This document shows positions 1 through 12,118 of a stretch of DNA of 64,000 nt, piece by piece. Source of the stretch: Auriscalpium vulgare (lineage: Eukaryota; Basidiomycota; Agaricomycetes; Russulales; Auriscalpiaceae); NCBI GenBank assembly GCA_019915015.1, contig JAHBBC010000001.1:3472001-3536000 (forward strand), in the 5' to 3' direction. The position numbers were made by a program, and so were the translations under genes. The notes beneath the pieces were generated by a model. The model was not told where the DNA came from, did no database searches, and was given only the letters and a program-made list of their open reading frames with translations. Each line of letters opens with the position of its first letter. The first letter of the stretch is position 1.

Positions 1-1614
1 GCCGTGCACAACTCGGTACGTCTTCCTCGCTCCCGACGCGCCCCAGCCCACAGACGACGCAGCCAGAGCCTTGAAATAGCCTCTCTGCGCAATGAATGTG
101 CCGAACTCCGGCAGGCGAACTCCAGCCTCGAGCGCCAGGTCAGGGACGGCCTGCAGGTGTGTACGCCCTCCTCTCCCTGCCCCTCATGCCCCTCACACTC
201 TACAGATGAACGGCTCGCGCCTTGGCACCCCGGGTTACACGACCCCCGTGCCCGGCTCTCCCCAGCTGCGCGCGAAGTCCCCGTTCCTCACCCCGAGCTC
301 CATCCCCCAGCTCGCCGTGCCGCCGTCCATCTACGTTCCGTCGCCCCTCGGTGACAACGTGCTCACCGGCTACTTTGGCCCCATCCGCGAGATACCTGGC
401 TTCTTCGTGGTCATCCCCGCCGGCGGCGCAGGGACGCGTCTCTGGCCGCTGTCGCGCGAAAACCACCCCAAGTTCCTCCTCGACGTCACGCTCAAGGGCC
501 GCAGCCTCATCCAGGCGACGTGGGATCGTCTACTCCCCCTGACAGGCCCGACGCGCACGACTGTCGTCGCGGGTCCGGCTCACGTCAAGAGCATTATGGA
601 GCAGCTCCCCGACTTGCTATCACACAATCTGTTTTGCGAGCCTGGCCCGAAGGACTCAATGGCCGCCATCGGGCTCGCGGCCGCGATCCTCGTACGCCGC
701 GATCCTGACGCGGTCATTGGCAGTTTCGCCGCGGACCACATGATCTCGGGCGACGACGCGTTCCTCAGCGCTGTCACGGAGGCCGTGCAGGTCGCGAAGA
801 AAAACTACCTGGTGACTATTGGCATCGCACCGTCCCACCCTTCGACCGGGTTCGGCTACGTCCGTTTGGGAGATAAGTTGGGGATTTCAGAAGCCCCGAA
901 CGCGCGGCTGGTGTCGAGTTTCAAGGAGAAGCCAGACGCGCGGACGGCGGCGCAGTACATCGCGACGGGTAACTACCGCTGGAACGCCGGCATGTTCGTG
1001 ACGAAGGCCGTGGTTTTGTTGGAGCTGCTGAAGCAGTACAAGCCCGAGCTTGCAGAGGGATTGGAGAAGATTGCCGAGGTGTGGGAGGACGAAGCGCTGA
1101 GGAACAAGGCGCTAGAGACGATCTGGCCTGACCTGGAGAAAATACCGATCGACAATGCCGTCGCGGAGCCTGCTGCGCTGGAGGGCAAGGTGGCCGTCGT
1201 GCCTGCTACCTTCGGTACGTGTTTGCACATTCTGTACGTTTTTTGTTTCTGCCAGCTTATGGGTTGTGTAAAGGTTGGGATGACGTCGGTGATTTCTCGT
1301 CGTTGGCTGAGCTTCTTCCTGCCGAGGCCAACCAGCCGCGAATTCTCGGGGATAGTAATCTCGGTGGGCACGATTTTGAACTGGGCCACGATGTGTCGTG
1401 CTGACTTGTGACTCGGCGCACAGTGCTAACGGACCAGGTGGCTGGTGGGATTGTCGTGCCGGGTTCAGGGCGGCTGGTGGCCTGCCTCGGCGTGGACGAC
1501 CTGGTCATCGTGGATATGCCGGACACGCTGCTCGTGACCACACGTGCGCGCTCGCAGGAGGTGAAGAAGCTCGTGAAGAAGTGCAAAGAGCAAGGCTGGC
1601 GGTCGCTGCTCTGA
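1..1614 (+). CDS. mannose-1-phosphate guanylyltransferase, bacterial ManC/COG0836 type (5' partial)
   Basis: Predicted to make GDP-mannose from mannose-1-phosphate and GTP. The nucleotidyltransferase signature AGGAGTRLWPLSR lies at about 418-457, followed by HPKFL, the ADHM segment near 735 and FKEKP near 920, in the order of the family. Exons read as (start outside window)-156, 206-1214, 1274-1363 and 1424-1614. The splice at 1214/1274 restores FGWDDVGDF, a family motif. The first visible exon encodes a Leu/Glu/Arg-rich coiled-coil-like stretch (EIASLRNECAELRQ) and a Ser/Pro linker that bacterial enzymes lack. The usual fungal enzyme (Psa1/Mpg1) is a different, hexapeptide-repeat protein, so this is a second type. 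Wording such as SRENHPKF and SLLQAT-like spacing resembles actinobacterial ManC as I know it; horizontal origin is inference. A short intron at 16-53 may also exist. Function is fairly sure; the N terminus is not. Confidence 0.85.
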
Positions 1615-2675
1615 AACCGATCGCACACGGTGGCCCACTGCCCCAAAACAACGCCCCACCCATCACTCTTTTGGTTTCACTATATCTCGTCTTGTCTTTC
1701 GCTCGCTCACCTGGCTTTGGTCGCACACCTCTCTTAATCGCAAACCACAAATATCGGCCATGCGCTACGGACTGCACACACACCTGGCTTTTACTGTCGA
1801 TATCTCACAGTCGTCGCACGTATTCCTGGAATCATCTACTATAGCCTGCCTAGCCCGGACTTGTACGTTTATTTGTCGTTGAAGGGAAGGACTCGTTCGG
1901 CAATAATCTATATATATATTGGATGGAAACGTGCATCGCACTGGGGGTTGTTTGACAGGCCAGGTGGTGATGGTGCCTCGCCGCTGCTTGTCATGTCACG
2001 TCAATGGCCTCGGATCCCTCCAGATGAGGCGCCAGCCATTGAATTTGTTGCGGTGCTGGAAGGTACTTGCTCCGTGGACACGCACAGCTTGCCTGTCTTG
2101 CCTCTGCGCGGCTTGCCCTACTTAGCTTGCCGACCGTAAGTGTGCGCGGAACACAGTTGTTCCGCCATGCTTCGCCTTGAAACGGGGGACTTCGGAAAGG
2201 GAACTAGTGGTGAAATTTACACGGGATATTTGCCCGCGCAGAATATGTATATGAGCCCGAGCCGGGGGGCAAAGCCCGACAATGGAATAAAGGCAGTGCA
2301 GAGGGCTCAAGTCACCGCGTCACAGTCACTCAACGATGCGTGCTGGCGCCGATGAAATGGTCCAATGACCGATAAACCCTGAGGCCTGAGAGCGAGTACT
2401 GCCGGGCTACAAGGACTCGGGTAGTTACATTTGAGTTACATCAACATCAAAACATCAGAGAGGACATGGCCAGAAGGGTCTGGGGACGGCGAACCGACGT
2501 GACATGTGGGCTAGAGCGTGGGGTGTGACGCGTGACGGCGTGCCAGAGGTTGACGCTACTGCTTTTTGCTTTCTGTATCCTACGACCACGTTATATCTCA
2601 CCCTACCACCCTCCTCCATAATACCCGCCCCCTCGTCTCCTCGTCGCTCGTTCTCTGCTGCACGCGTCCCTCAAC
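1615..2675. other. intergenic region, no gene recognised
   Basis: About 1 kb between the guanylyltransferase stop and the copper radical oxidase start. Open frames here are short and show no family features. It holds an AT-rich tatatatat stretch near 1910 and, close to the next gene, a pyrimidine-rich run (about 2590-2670) with ttatatc near 2590 that is a plausible core promoter for the oxidase. Confidence 0.6.
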
Positions 2676-5140
2676 ATGCTCTGGTCACCATGGCTGGCCC
2701 TCGCCCTCACAACAGCACACCCCGCCCTCGCGCAACAAGCCGGCTCCTTCGTCACAGCAGGCGACACCCTTGTTAGCGCCATGATGGTCTGTCCGCCATC
2801 CCCTCTCCAGTCCTCACCCCGCTCATTGCCACTCCCAGATGTTCGTCGGTAGCTCCGACAAGGTCTACATCCTCGACAAAGTAGAGGGCAACCAGAACCA
2901 GATCAACGGCCACTCCGCCTACGCCTCCGTATGGTCTGGCCCCCTCTGCCACTCCATCCCCATGTCTGGGTGTTGACTCTCGCTTCCAGGGACATCGCAG
3001 CACGCACAGCAACCCCGATGGACGTCCAGACTAACCCCTTCTGCGCCGCCGGTGCATCTCTTCCCAATGGCACTTTCGCCACTTTCGGCGGCAACAGTGC
3101 AGTCGGTCCAGGCGGTGACAACCATACCCCAGGCTCGACAAAGGACTTCGACCCCACATACCAGATCCACAACGGCCTCCAAGCTATTCGCCTCATCACC
3201 CCATGTGAAGGCGACCTCAGCCAACCTCAATGCCAGTGGTACGACTCCGCCAACGGTCTCCAGATGGCCAAAGCCCGCTGGTATCCAGGTGTAGAGCAGT
3301 TGGCCGATGGTTCCGTCGTCATCCTTGGTGGCTTCAGCAGTGGTGGTTACATCAATAGGAATACCCCAAACACCGACCCCGCCTACTCGGGTGGCGGCTC
3401 AGAGCCCACCTTTGAGTTCTATCCTTCAAGAGGCGGCAACCTTGCTATCTCCCAGTTCATGATCAAGACAAGTGGTCTCAACTCGTACGCCCATATGTAC
3501 CTCATGCCCTCCGGCAAAATGTTCGTCCAGGCAAACTACTCGTCCAGTGAGTCCTCGTTGTTCTCTCCTTGCCATGTGCGGACTGACCTCGCCTAGTGAT
3601 ATGGGACTACAATGCCAATGTCGAGACAGCGCTCCCCGATATGCCCAACCAAATCGTGCGCGTATATCCTGCTTCCGGCGCCACTGCCATGCTTCCTTTG
3701 ACCCCGGCAAACAACTACACCCCGACCGTTCTGTTCTGCGGTGGTTCGGACATGACCGACGAGCAGTGGGGTAACTTCTCTTTCCCGAACATCAATACTT
3801 GGAACCATCCCGCCTCCGCCGACTGTCAACGCATCACGCCCGAGCCTACCGACGGCTCAGCGCCGGTGTACGTCCAGGACGATGACATGCCGGTGGGACG
3901 TACGATGGGCCAGTTCATCGCCCTTCCAGATGGCACCCTTCTGGTCTTGAACGGTGGCGCGAACGGCACAGCCGGATACGCGCAGGCGACGGGCGAGACC
4001 CCTAACTTCGGCGACATGCCGTTTGGCGAGTCGCTAGCATCGGCTCCGGTCGGACAGCCTGCTATCTACAACCCCAAAGCCCCGGCAGGTCAGCGCTGGT
4101 CTACTGCAGGGCTCGGCACTTCCAATATCCCTCGACTCTATCATTCCTCCGCTGTCCTCCTGCCTGACGGCTCCGTTTTTGTTGCTGGCTCGAATCCCAA
4201 CATTGATGTCAACACCAGTACCGTCTTCCCGACGACTTACACTGCCGAAATCTTCTACCCGCCGTACTTTTCTGCCAAGACGCGCCCTGCGCCATCCGGC
4301 GTTCCCACGAATCTCACGTACGGCGGCAACCCTTTCGACATCACCATCCCCTCGACATCGTACTCTGGGAACGCCAATGATGCTGCAGACAACACCACTG
4401 TTTGGCTCATGCGCCAGGGCTTCACCACTCATGCGATGAATATGGGGCAGCGAGCCGTGGAGTTGAACAGCACGTACACTGTCGGCAGTGACGGCACGAT
4501 CACTATCCACACCGCGCAGCCACCTCCCAACCCGAACCTCTTCCAGCCAGGGCCGGGTTTCGTTTATGTGACAGTGAATGGCATTCCAAGCAACGGTACC
4601 TATGTCATCGTTGGGAGCGGACAGATCGGAAACCAGCCCACGGCACCTGCCAGCGTTCTCCCCGCTAGCGTCCGCGCAGCTGACAACTCGTCAGGCTCGG
4701 CGCCGAGCAACGGCACCGACAACAGCAACCAGAGCAACGGCGGGTCGTCAAACACAGGCGCGATCATCGGTGGCGTCGTGGCAGCCATCGCGGCTGTAGG
4801 CATTCTCGGTGCGGTTTTCGGTATTTGTCTAGCGCGCCGCCGTCGTGCTGCGGCAGCAGCGGCCGGCGCCACGTACCCAATGCGGAATACGAATTCAGGC
4901 GACGGCGAGGCGATGGCGGCGCGCGGTGGGATGCGTGGTTCTGACTCAAGTGCGTTTGTCCCATTGCAGCAGGGTAATATGAGCACCGCTCAGTTGATGC
5001 CCGCATCGCCGTATCGGGATGGGGATGGGTTTGCGCCGGAGGGGAGGGGGTATTCACACAGCGGGGAGTATGATCCCTACAGTGATCTGGGGACGCCGAG
5101 GATGAGTACGAGTACGGGCCCACAGAAGTACGGGCGATGA
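2676..5140 (+). CDS. copper radical oxidase (glyoxal-oxidase-like), membrane-anchored
   Basis: Secreted or surface enzyme predicted to oxidise aldehydes with O2 and release H2O2, feeding peroxidases. Exons 2676-2786, 2839-2933, 2990-3546 and 3597-5140 sum to 2307 nt (768 aa). The start gives a signal peptide ending ALA before QQAG. Residues expected in the family are visible: the crosslinking Cys in NPFCAAG (about residue 86), radical Tyr in RWYPGVEQL (about 168), the Tyr-His pair in RLYHSSAVLLPDGS (about 435) and the distal His in THAMNMG (about 530). After the catalytic part comes a Ser/Asn/Gly-rich linker, one hydrophobic segment GAIIGGVVAAIAAVG (about 640-667), then Arg-rich RRRR and a cytoplasmic tail. 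No WSC repeats are present, so it is not one of the WSC-bearing classes. The anchor suggests cell-surface placement (inference). Confidence 0.93.
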
Positions 5141-5487
5141 TGGACGATTTTGGATTTTTATTTCTGCTTTATCTCTTGGGGGCGGGTACTACTCGTCCCT
5201 GCTCACCATCCCCCACGCACCTTTAGCTCACGAGTCGACTATATCCCTGATACCTGTCGCTCGTTCGCACATCATCATCTACCCTAGCATCGCAAGCCTC
5301 GTACTTTGTTACATCTTTTTGTCGTCTCCCAGCATCGGACCCAAGGACCTTATAGTTGTAGATGTCGCCAATCACTCGCACATTCCTTACCTTATGATCC
5401 TGCTTGCATTTGTCTGACTCTGGCCGGTTCGAGAAGATAAATCTTAATGCGATTGGGATGTACATGAATGATGATGCAATGAGGGTG
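5141..5487. other. convergent 3' regions
   Basis: About 350 bp between two facing stop codons, of the oxidase and of UTP7. It should hold both 3' UTRs and polyadenylation regions. I see no open frame, repeat or RNA gene here. Confidence 0.6.
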
Positions 5488-7584
5488 CTATGATGTGCGC
5501 TTGAATCGGTCTAGCGCGGATGGCTTGTGGTCCGCTGCGATCCCTTTCGCAGCCTCCCGCGCCTTTTTGCGCTCGTTGCGATCCTTCTCAAGCTTTGCGC
5601 GAATGGCAACCTGGACAACGCATTAGCATTAGAGAAGGTCGTGTGCTCTCCACGAATGTAGCTTACAGCTTTAGGGTCGATGACGTTCTTCCGCTGCTTG
5701 CGCAGATACCTGAAGTAACATGATGAGATCGAGGCGACGGTGAGGAGCAACTGACGTACCTCTTGAGGCTCTTGCCCTTGCCGCGCATCTTCCGCTTCTC
5801 GCGTTCTTCCCGGTCCTGCGTCTTCCCGGTGTCCTCGGCGTCGCTGACCTCCTCGGTTTCGTCCGCTTTCCCGGACACCTTGAGCCGATTGAGGCGCGGC
5901 AAGCGGGCAAATGGGACGTCAGTGTCTCCCGTCGTCAGCTTGCTCTCTGGGGCAAGCGAGCCCACAAACTCGGGATCGAGGGTAATCATGTCGGGCTGGA
6001 TCTGTAGCGGCGTCAGTGCCAGATGTCCACACGACTGACCGAACGAGCTATACCTTGTCGAGCAATGATTTGACCTCGCGCTCGCGTCGGGCCTTGCGGT
6101 TCTCGAATGGATCGGCCTCGGCGCTGTCAAAGTTGGGCTCGCCAGACCCTGGCACAAGGATACTCGAAAGCCCGTACGCGTGCCCGATGGTCAGGATATC
6201 CTGGTACGGGCAGAAACGAACAGACTGTAATGGACGGTGCGGTATTGGATGAGTGAGGTAGAGCGGAGGTGGAGGTGTGCCCGGGAAGGCCTGGTAGATA
6301 GACCGGCGGGAGTAAACCTGCAAAGCTCAGGTTCAGCGGCAAAAGCGCGGAGGGGCGGGAGACGCAAGCTTACATTCACGCTGCCCCCAGAAGCAACGGC
6401 GAGATAACCACGTTGGCTCCATTGCACCTCCGCGCTGCCCCCGCGCGGGTTCCACGTCCGGACGGCGCCCTTCCAGTTGCGACAGTCCCAGACCTTGACG
6501 CTGCCATCCTCACCCGCTGTCGACATGTACCGACCGCCCGAAGAAGGGTCGACCGAGACGCTGCATACCGGTCCCAGGTGTGCTAGCAATTTCACAGCTG
6601 GATGCGGTAGGTTCGGCGTCCAAAGTGTCACGGTGCCGTTTTGATGACCCAGGTGGATAACGGCGTTGTGCGCATTTTGAGCCATGGTGGTACATGCGCC
6701 AAGCTTGGTACGGTGATCGGCGACGAGCTGGCCCGTAGAGGTATCCTGGTACTTTAGATGGCCTGTGTTTCCCTAAGACCGAACGAGGGTTAATGAGGCG
6801 AGAGGCACAACAAATGCCAGAAGCGTACGATTGTTGCCAGGAGCCAATGGAAGGGGAGGAACTCAAGCCTTGTGGGCTCAACATGGGCTTTTAATCGGTG
6901 AAGTTCAACGCCGTCGCGGTCGTAGATGAAGACATATTTGCTCTGCGCTACAGCATAGTGCGAGTGGTCCTGCAGGAACCTGGGGATGCGTCAGGTGCGG
7001 CGCGGAGAAAGCCAGTCAGAACGTACGTGATATCTCGACAAGTTTCCTTCAATTGTAGCTCGGAGTGCATGGTCCCTGTCTGCCAGTCAAAAGACGCGAC
7101 GTGCCCTTTGAGGCCCACGATTGCCATATGACTGGGTACGCAGGTCAGCAGCGGGTTGGTTGCACAGGAACAGAGATGCGTTCGAGATACGTCAGTCGAG
7201 GAAGAGCGAGCAAAGGGCGTGAACGTGTACGCACCGGCCGTTTCGTGTGTAGCGTGAGCGATACGGTCCTCCGTCGAGGACCATTTCTTTCCGCCCTCGG
7301 GCTGCTTCCAGGCCAACCTCCTTCACGATCTCGTCTTGAGTGACCCTCCATGTGCGGTCCATCTCCCCCTCAACCTCCATCCCCCCAGCATCAGTTTCAA
7401 GCAGTAATTCGGCATCCTTGACCAAGGCTTTGGCATGTGCAGCCTGAGCAGAATGACGGGTGAGGTGCGTGCGCAGCTTCTTGTTTGGTATGTGCCCGAA
7501 CGAGCGTGCGTCTGCAGGAGGAGGCCCGCCTGCACGAAGAGATTTTGGAAGCGAAGTTTTGGCCTTTGCTATGAGGTTGTCCAT
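5488..7584 (-). CDS. UTP7: Utp7/WDR46-like WD40 protein of the SSU processome
   Basis: Nucleolar factor of the U3 snoRNP/SSU processome needed for 18S rRNA maturation. Exons on the minus strand: 7584-7235, 7131-7027, 6979-6829, 6772-6374, 6317-6054, 6001-5760, 5709-5667, 5610-5488 (1677 nt, 558 aa). WD repeats are seen around GLKGHVASFDWQTG, GHQNGTVTLWTPN and GRYMSTAGEDGSVKVWD. The BING4CT region is diagnostic: LVPGSGEPNFDS, ITLDPEFVG and the basic KGKSLKRYLRKQRKNVIDP, ending in a Lys/Arg-rich tail. The start MDNLIAKAK at 7584 is chosen because upstream in-frame codons would run into the divergent neighbour. Orthology is confident from domain order, length and C-terminal motif. Confidence 0.93.
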
Positions 7585-7683
7585 GGTCGAGTGGGCGTGT
7601 GCGCCAAGTCGCGAGCCGAAATTTGCGATCGACTTGGTCACGGGCACCGCGCGACTCTTCGCACCGCCGCGCATGCTGATGCC
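7585..7683. promoter_or_regulatory. bidirectional promoter between UTP7 and MRF1
   Basis: Only 99 bp separate the two divergent start codons, so both genes must share this space for core promoters and 5' leaders unless transcription starts inside a coding region. No clear TATA box is seen. Sharing pairs a ribosome-assembly gene with a mitochondrial translation gene. Confidence 0.6.
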
Positions 7684-9184
7684 ATGCTCTCTCTCGCTGT
7701 TCGCTCCGGCTTCAAGCCACGATGTTCCATTCGCCTGCGCCCCAAGGCGACCGCAGCCTCTGCGCACCGCACCAGCAAACACACAACCCGTAGCGCCTTC
7801 ATAGAGATGTCAGAAAAGCACGCCCGCTTACTCTACGCGCTTGGAACCACCCTCGGAGAAAACGGTGTTCTTGCAGCCAACAAACTCGCTCAGGAGGACA
7901 CGAACGACCTGAGCCATACCAACGTGGCTGCCGCAAAACAAATGAAGGCCATGAAGCCCTTGCAGGACGCTTGGGACCGCTATACGCTTACGCTCGCGGT
8001 GCGTCTCCGTCCCGCGGCTTTCATCCAATTGATGCAAGCCTTAGTAGACATTGAGGGACACATTTGCCTTACTCGACGACCAGGGCATGGCGGAATTGGC
8101 GGATGCTGAGGCCCAGCACATAGTTGCCGACCTCAATCACCAACTCGTCCATGTCATTCCGACACTGCTGCGCCCTACGTCCGAAACGGCCGATCTGTCG
8201 GCTCTTATAGAGCTCAAGTCTGGCGTGGGGGGCTCCGAGAGCTCCCATTTTCTCGCGGAAATGCTGCGTATGTATGCCCGCGTCGCGCGCGCGGAGGGAT
8301 GGTCGCCCACTATCCTGGCGAAGAATGAGAGCGACAACGGGGGTGTGAAGGACGCGATACTGGAAATTAAAGGCGAAGGCGCGTATGACGCGCTGAAATG
8401 GGAGAGCGGTGTTCACAGAGTGCAAAGGGTGCCCGCGACTGAGGCGAGTGGGCGTCTGCATACAAGCACGGTCGCGGCTGTGGTACGTTTCCTGTCTTAT
8501 TGGTAGCGACGGAAGTACCGACGGCCATTCTGAAGGTACTGCCTCTGTCCGACGAACCCCCATCGGACGTCAAGGACGAACTCTTCAATCTGGAGGACGT
8601 CAAGATTGAGGTCATGCGTGCGCGTGGTGCGGGAGGGCAGGTAAATTGCTTGCGAACCCGCGCACATGTCTAAGACTAACATTTATGCATAGCATGTCAA
8701 TAAAACCGAGTCTGCTGTTCGAATAACGCACATTCCGACGGGCATCAGTGTATCAATGCAGGACGAGCGCAGTCAGCACCAGGTTGGAGACTGCCACGTC
8801 TAAAATTCGTCGTTCAGGCTGATAGTATCGCCCTCGCAGAACAGGCGACGTGCATTTCAGGTGCTGCGTGCGCGACTGATGGATCGAAAGATTATCCTGG
8901 ACCAGGCTCAACGACGCGCGGCGCGCAAGAGTCTCGTGCGCACCGCTGATCGGAGTGAGAAGATCAGAACATACAACTATCCTCAGGTGCGTCCTAGGGA
9001 ACATGATTGACGCCACCTCTCAACGGAATTTGCTCTCCAGGACCGGGTGACTGACCATCGCCTTGGAAAAGGAAACATGTCTTGGAACGACGTACTCGAA
9101 GGCGACGGCCTCATGATTTTCATTCGGGAGTTGCAGGGGAAGCACGACGTCGACAGCTTCATAGATAAGTTCGTCCCCGAGTAG
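7684..9184 (+). CDS. MRF1: mitochondrial peptide chain release factor 1
   Basis: Class I release factor that reads mitochondrial stop codons and triggers peptide hydrolysis. Exons 7684-7998, 8048-8482, 8536-8640, 8693-8782, 8840-8986 and 9041-9184 sum to 1236 nt (411 aa). The catalytic GGQ loop is in [18 protein letters not shown] and is itself split by an intron directly after GGQ. Family segments [32 protein letters not shown] and [12 protein letters not shown] follow in order. The first ~45 residues ([12 protein letters not shown] onward) are Arg/Ser rich with few acids, as in a mitochondrial presequence. The acceptor before the VLPLSDE exon is AAG instead of CAG/TAG, the least certain junction. 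Confidence 0.95.
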
Positions 9185-9340
9185 ACAACGAGCTGGTTCC
9201 CAGGAGCGATGGTGTAATGGGGTCTGATCATGAATACAGGGAGTTGTTATACAACGTCAGACAACTAATATGCATACACATGGTGCCTTCATGCTACAGA
9301 GAAAAACGCGCTTGCCCAACCCGACAAACTGGTACGAACT

Positions 9341-11896
9341 TCACAAATCGAAAGCCGAGCTCTTCCAGCCAGGCTGGCGCTCCTCCTCTTCCTTTTTCTC
9401 CTCCACGATATTCTTGAAGGCACGAACCTTCTGGACGCCCTGCTGCACAGTCTGCTTCACCTGCCCAGCCACGCCCTTGGCTTGATCGGACGCTGAATCC
9501 ATGTCGACGTCGACGTCGGGCGCGGCCGCAGCCGCCTTGTTCTTAAGGGGCTCGGACAAGGTGCCCTTCGGACCACGCTTCTCGCCACTGATGACTTGCG
9601 GCTCGGCACCCATAGCGAACTGCGCATTCTCCTTCGGCATGTCTCGCACAATGCCCGTGCCCGTTGCACTCCATCCGCCTGGCAGACGCCGGAAGTGGCC
9701 AAGTTCGCTCCAGAACCCGGCAGCGAGCGCAGGACCCTTCGTGAGGCCAGCATCCTCGAACACCTCCGAACGCTTGCTGATGTCGTACGCAATTGAGTCG
9801 AGCGACTCAAGCGCAGTCTGGATTTGCTCGCGGATGACCGTCTGAAGTGTCTCCCGTAGGCGTGAGTTGAGCAGGGGCTTGAAGACAGAGAGGAGTACGG
9901 GATGGTTGGAAGACTTCACTTGGAAGTCAACGTCATCGTTGACCTTGGCGTCGACGAGCTCGACATGATGGAAGCGAGCGCGTTTCTCTCGCTCTTTCAG
10001 TCCCTCTGGAGTGCTGGGAATGAGGCGGACTTTGATGTCGACGTCGATACCCTGTGGAGGGAGCGTGACCGCGACGATGCCGGTGAACTCGCCAGGGCCG
10101 AGAGATGCGGACTTGTCGTGATAGTAGAATGAAATCTCTTTCAGCGCAAGCTGAAGACCCTGGAGCTTGACATGGGTCAAAGAACCAACCGCCGTCGTGG
10201 TGTCTTCATTCTCTGGGGCCGTGATGTCGATGTCGGTGATGTTGCGGATGAAGACGTGACCGGGAAGAAGAGAAAGGGACGAGATATCAAGGTCCTCGAG
10301 AACGAACTCAGACTCTGGATCCTTGTACTCGGTTCTAGTGCAAAAATCAGTTATTGAAAAGGCATCATATAATGAGTTACGCACCTGGGAATGGGAATGG
10401 ATTTGAGCAGGCCCAAGGACCGCGGGAGGTAGACATTGAAGAAGTCCTGCCAGATCCAAGACGCCTGGTTCAGGGCCATCGACGCACCGGACGACGCTGC
10501 GTTGAACAGAGCATCCTCCAGGTCCGCGCCGAGCTTCGCGTGCGCCTTGCGAATGGCGTGCAGGTCGGAATCGCGATCCACTTGCGCCTGATACTCGCCG
10601 AGTTCCTTCTTCAGCTTCGAGATATCGCCCTTCCATTTTCTGCCCGACGCGGACTTCTCGTCCGTCAGCTCGGACCAGCGCCGCTTCAAGTCCTGACGTT
10701 CGCGCTTCACCTCCTCTGAATCGACCTCGCCGACATTGTCGAGGTTTTTCTTCGAGTAGGCGAGGAAATCGTTCGTCCACTTTTGCAAGGCGTCATCGTT
10801 GCGAATGTCCACGACGCAGGTACGTAGGGCCGAGAAGAAGTCATCGAGGCTCTTGCCGCCGGCAACCTTCTCCGCGAGTTTGCGTACACACTTGATAGAC
10901 TGAATGAGGTGCTTCTCGGGTGTGGGATCGTTGATGAACGACTCGAGGGAAGTCGACTGCGATGCGTCCGCGGCCGAGTCGCCCGTGAGTTTTATCCATT
11001 TCTGGATCAGGTCGAAGATGGTATCCAGCGACTGACGGTAGTCGGAGTCTTCGCGCGCACGCTTTGCGATCTAATCATCCTTCATCAATCACGGAAGTCT
11101 TGAAGGGTAAGAGGCACGTACTTTGCTCGCCGCATCACGCAGACGTGTGCTAGACCGCTCTGAGAGGTCGCTTGCCTTGGCGGTTGCCGCTTGGCCTGCA
11201 CCTATCGTGGCGGACCCCACCGACTTCGCCGAATCCATCGTCTTTTCAAATTTAACTCGCGTATCAGCGTCCTCAGCCTCTTCTTCGCCAGATTTGCGCT
11301 TGCGGCCGATGGTATCGCGCTCGCCGGCCTGAACCTCGTCTTCGACACTGCGAAGGCTGTCCGCCGCAGTGCCGGCCTTCTCACCCAGTAGCTCGGCCGC
11401 GTCCGCTAAGGACAGACGGGTGAAGGAGGTGAAGTCGGAGAAAACGCCGGAGCCTTCAGCGGAAGCGCTCGTCCAAAGGATCTCGAGCGTGCTGCGAAGA
11501 GAGGAGACGAGGGCGCGGTAGTCATGCGAAGCTTCGTCCTTGTCCATAGGAACGTCGACGTCGAGGGAGGACGCGGATACGTCGGCTTGCTTTAGGTGCC
11601 AGAGGGCCTCCTGAAGATAGTTGTCGCCTGAAAAACTGACGTCAGGAGGGAGTGTATGCTGAGATGTAAACATGCGCACCGTTCTTATTGGCGCCATAGG
11701 TCTTGTACGCGTCGAGGACTGCGCGTGCGTCGCGGGCAAGTTTGCGGCCATTCTCGCTGAGCTCGCCTCCCGAGTCTGACTTTTCGACCTGGACGAGCTG
11801 GGACTGGAGAAGGGCATCGATCCAGGCATTTGTCTGCTGGGTGGAGGGCTGTTTGCCTGCGGAGAGGGCTGCGATGACGGCGGTTGCTTTGTCCAT
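9341..11896 (-). CDS. HAM1-like protein (DUF5923 / HAM1-like C-terminal domain)
   Basis: Large fungal protein of unknown biochemical role; the C-terminal domain family is named HAM1-like (formerly DUF4449). Exons 11896-11680, 11627-11122, 11070-10385 and 10334-9341 total 2403 nt (800 aa). The N-terminal half is helical and acidic. The C-terminal part carries the recognisable SWIWQDFFNVYLP, a beta-rich lipid-transfer-like segment (DLDISSLSLLPGHVFIRN, YYHDK) and DVDFQV. The tail (VDVDMDSASDQAKGVAG onward) is low-complexity and acidic/basic mixed. It lies head-to-tail after SEC61 with about 220 bp between. A lipid-binding role is suggested by the resemblance to BPI-like folds, but that is inference. 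Confidence 0.85.
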
Positions 11897-12118
11897 GGCG
11901 AGAGAGGAGAGAGAGAGAGAAGAGGATGTATGCGGCTCCCGACTGTGCAGCTGGGCGTACTTATAAGGGCTGGCGGTGGCAACGGTGAGCGCACGATGAC
12001 GTGGGGCTCCAATGTCCATGCATTCGACGCGTCGCACCACGTGACGGCGGAGGGGCCATAGCTCTTGCGTCACACATGGACTTGGCGGGGGACACGCAGC
12101 GTTTTCATTCTGCTACCA

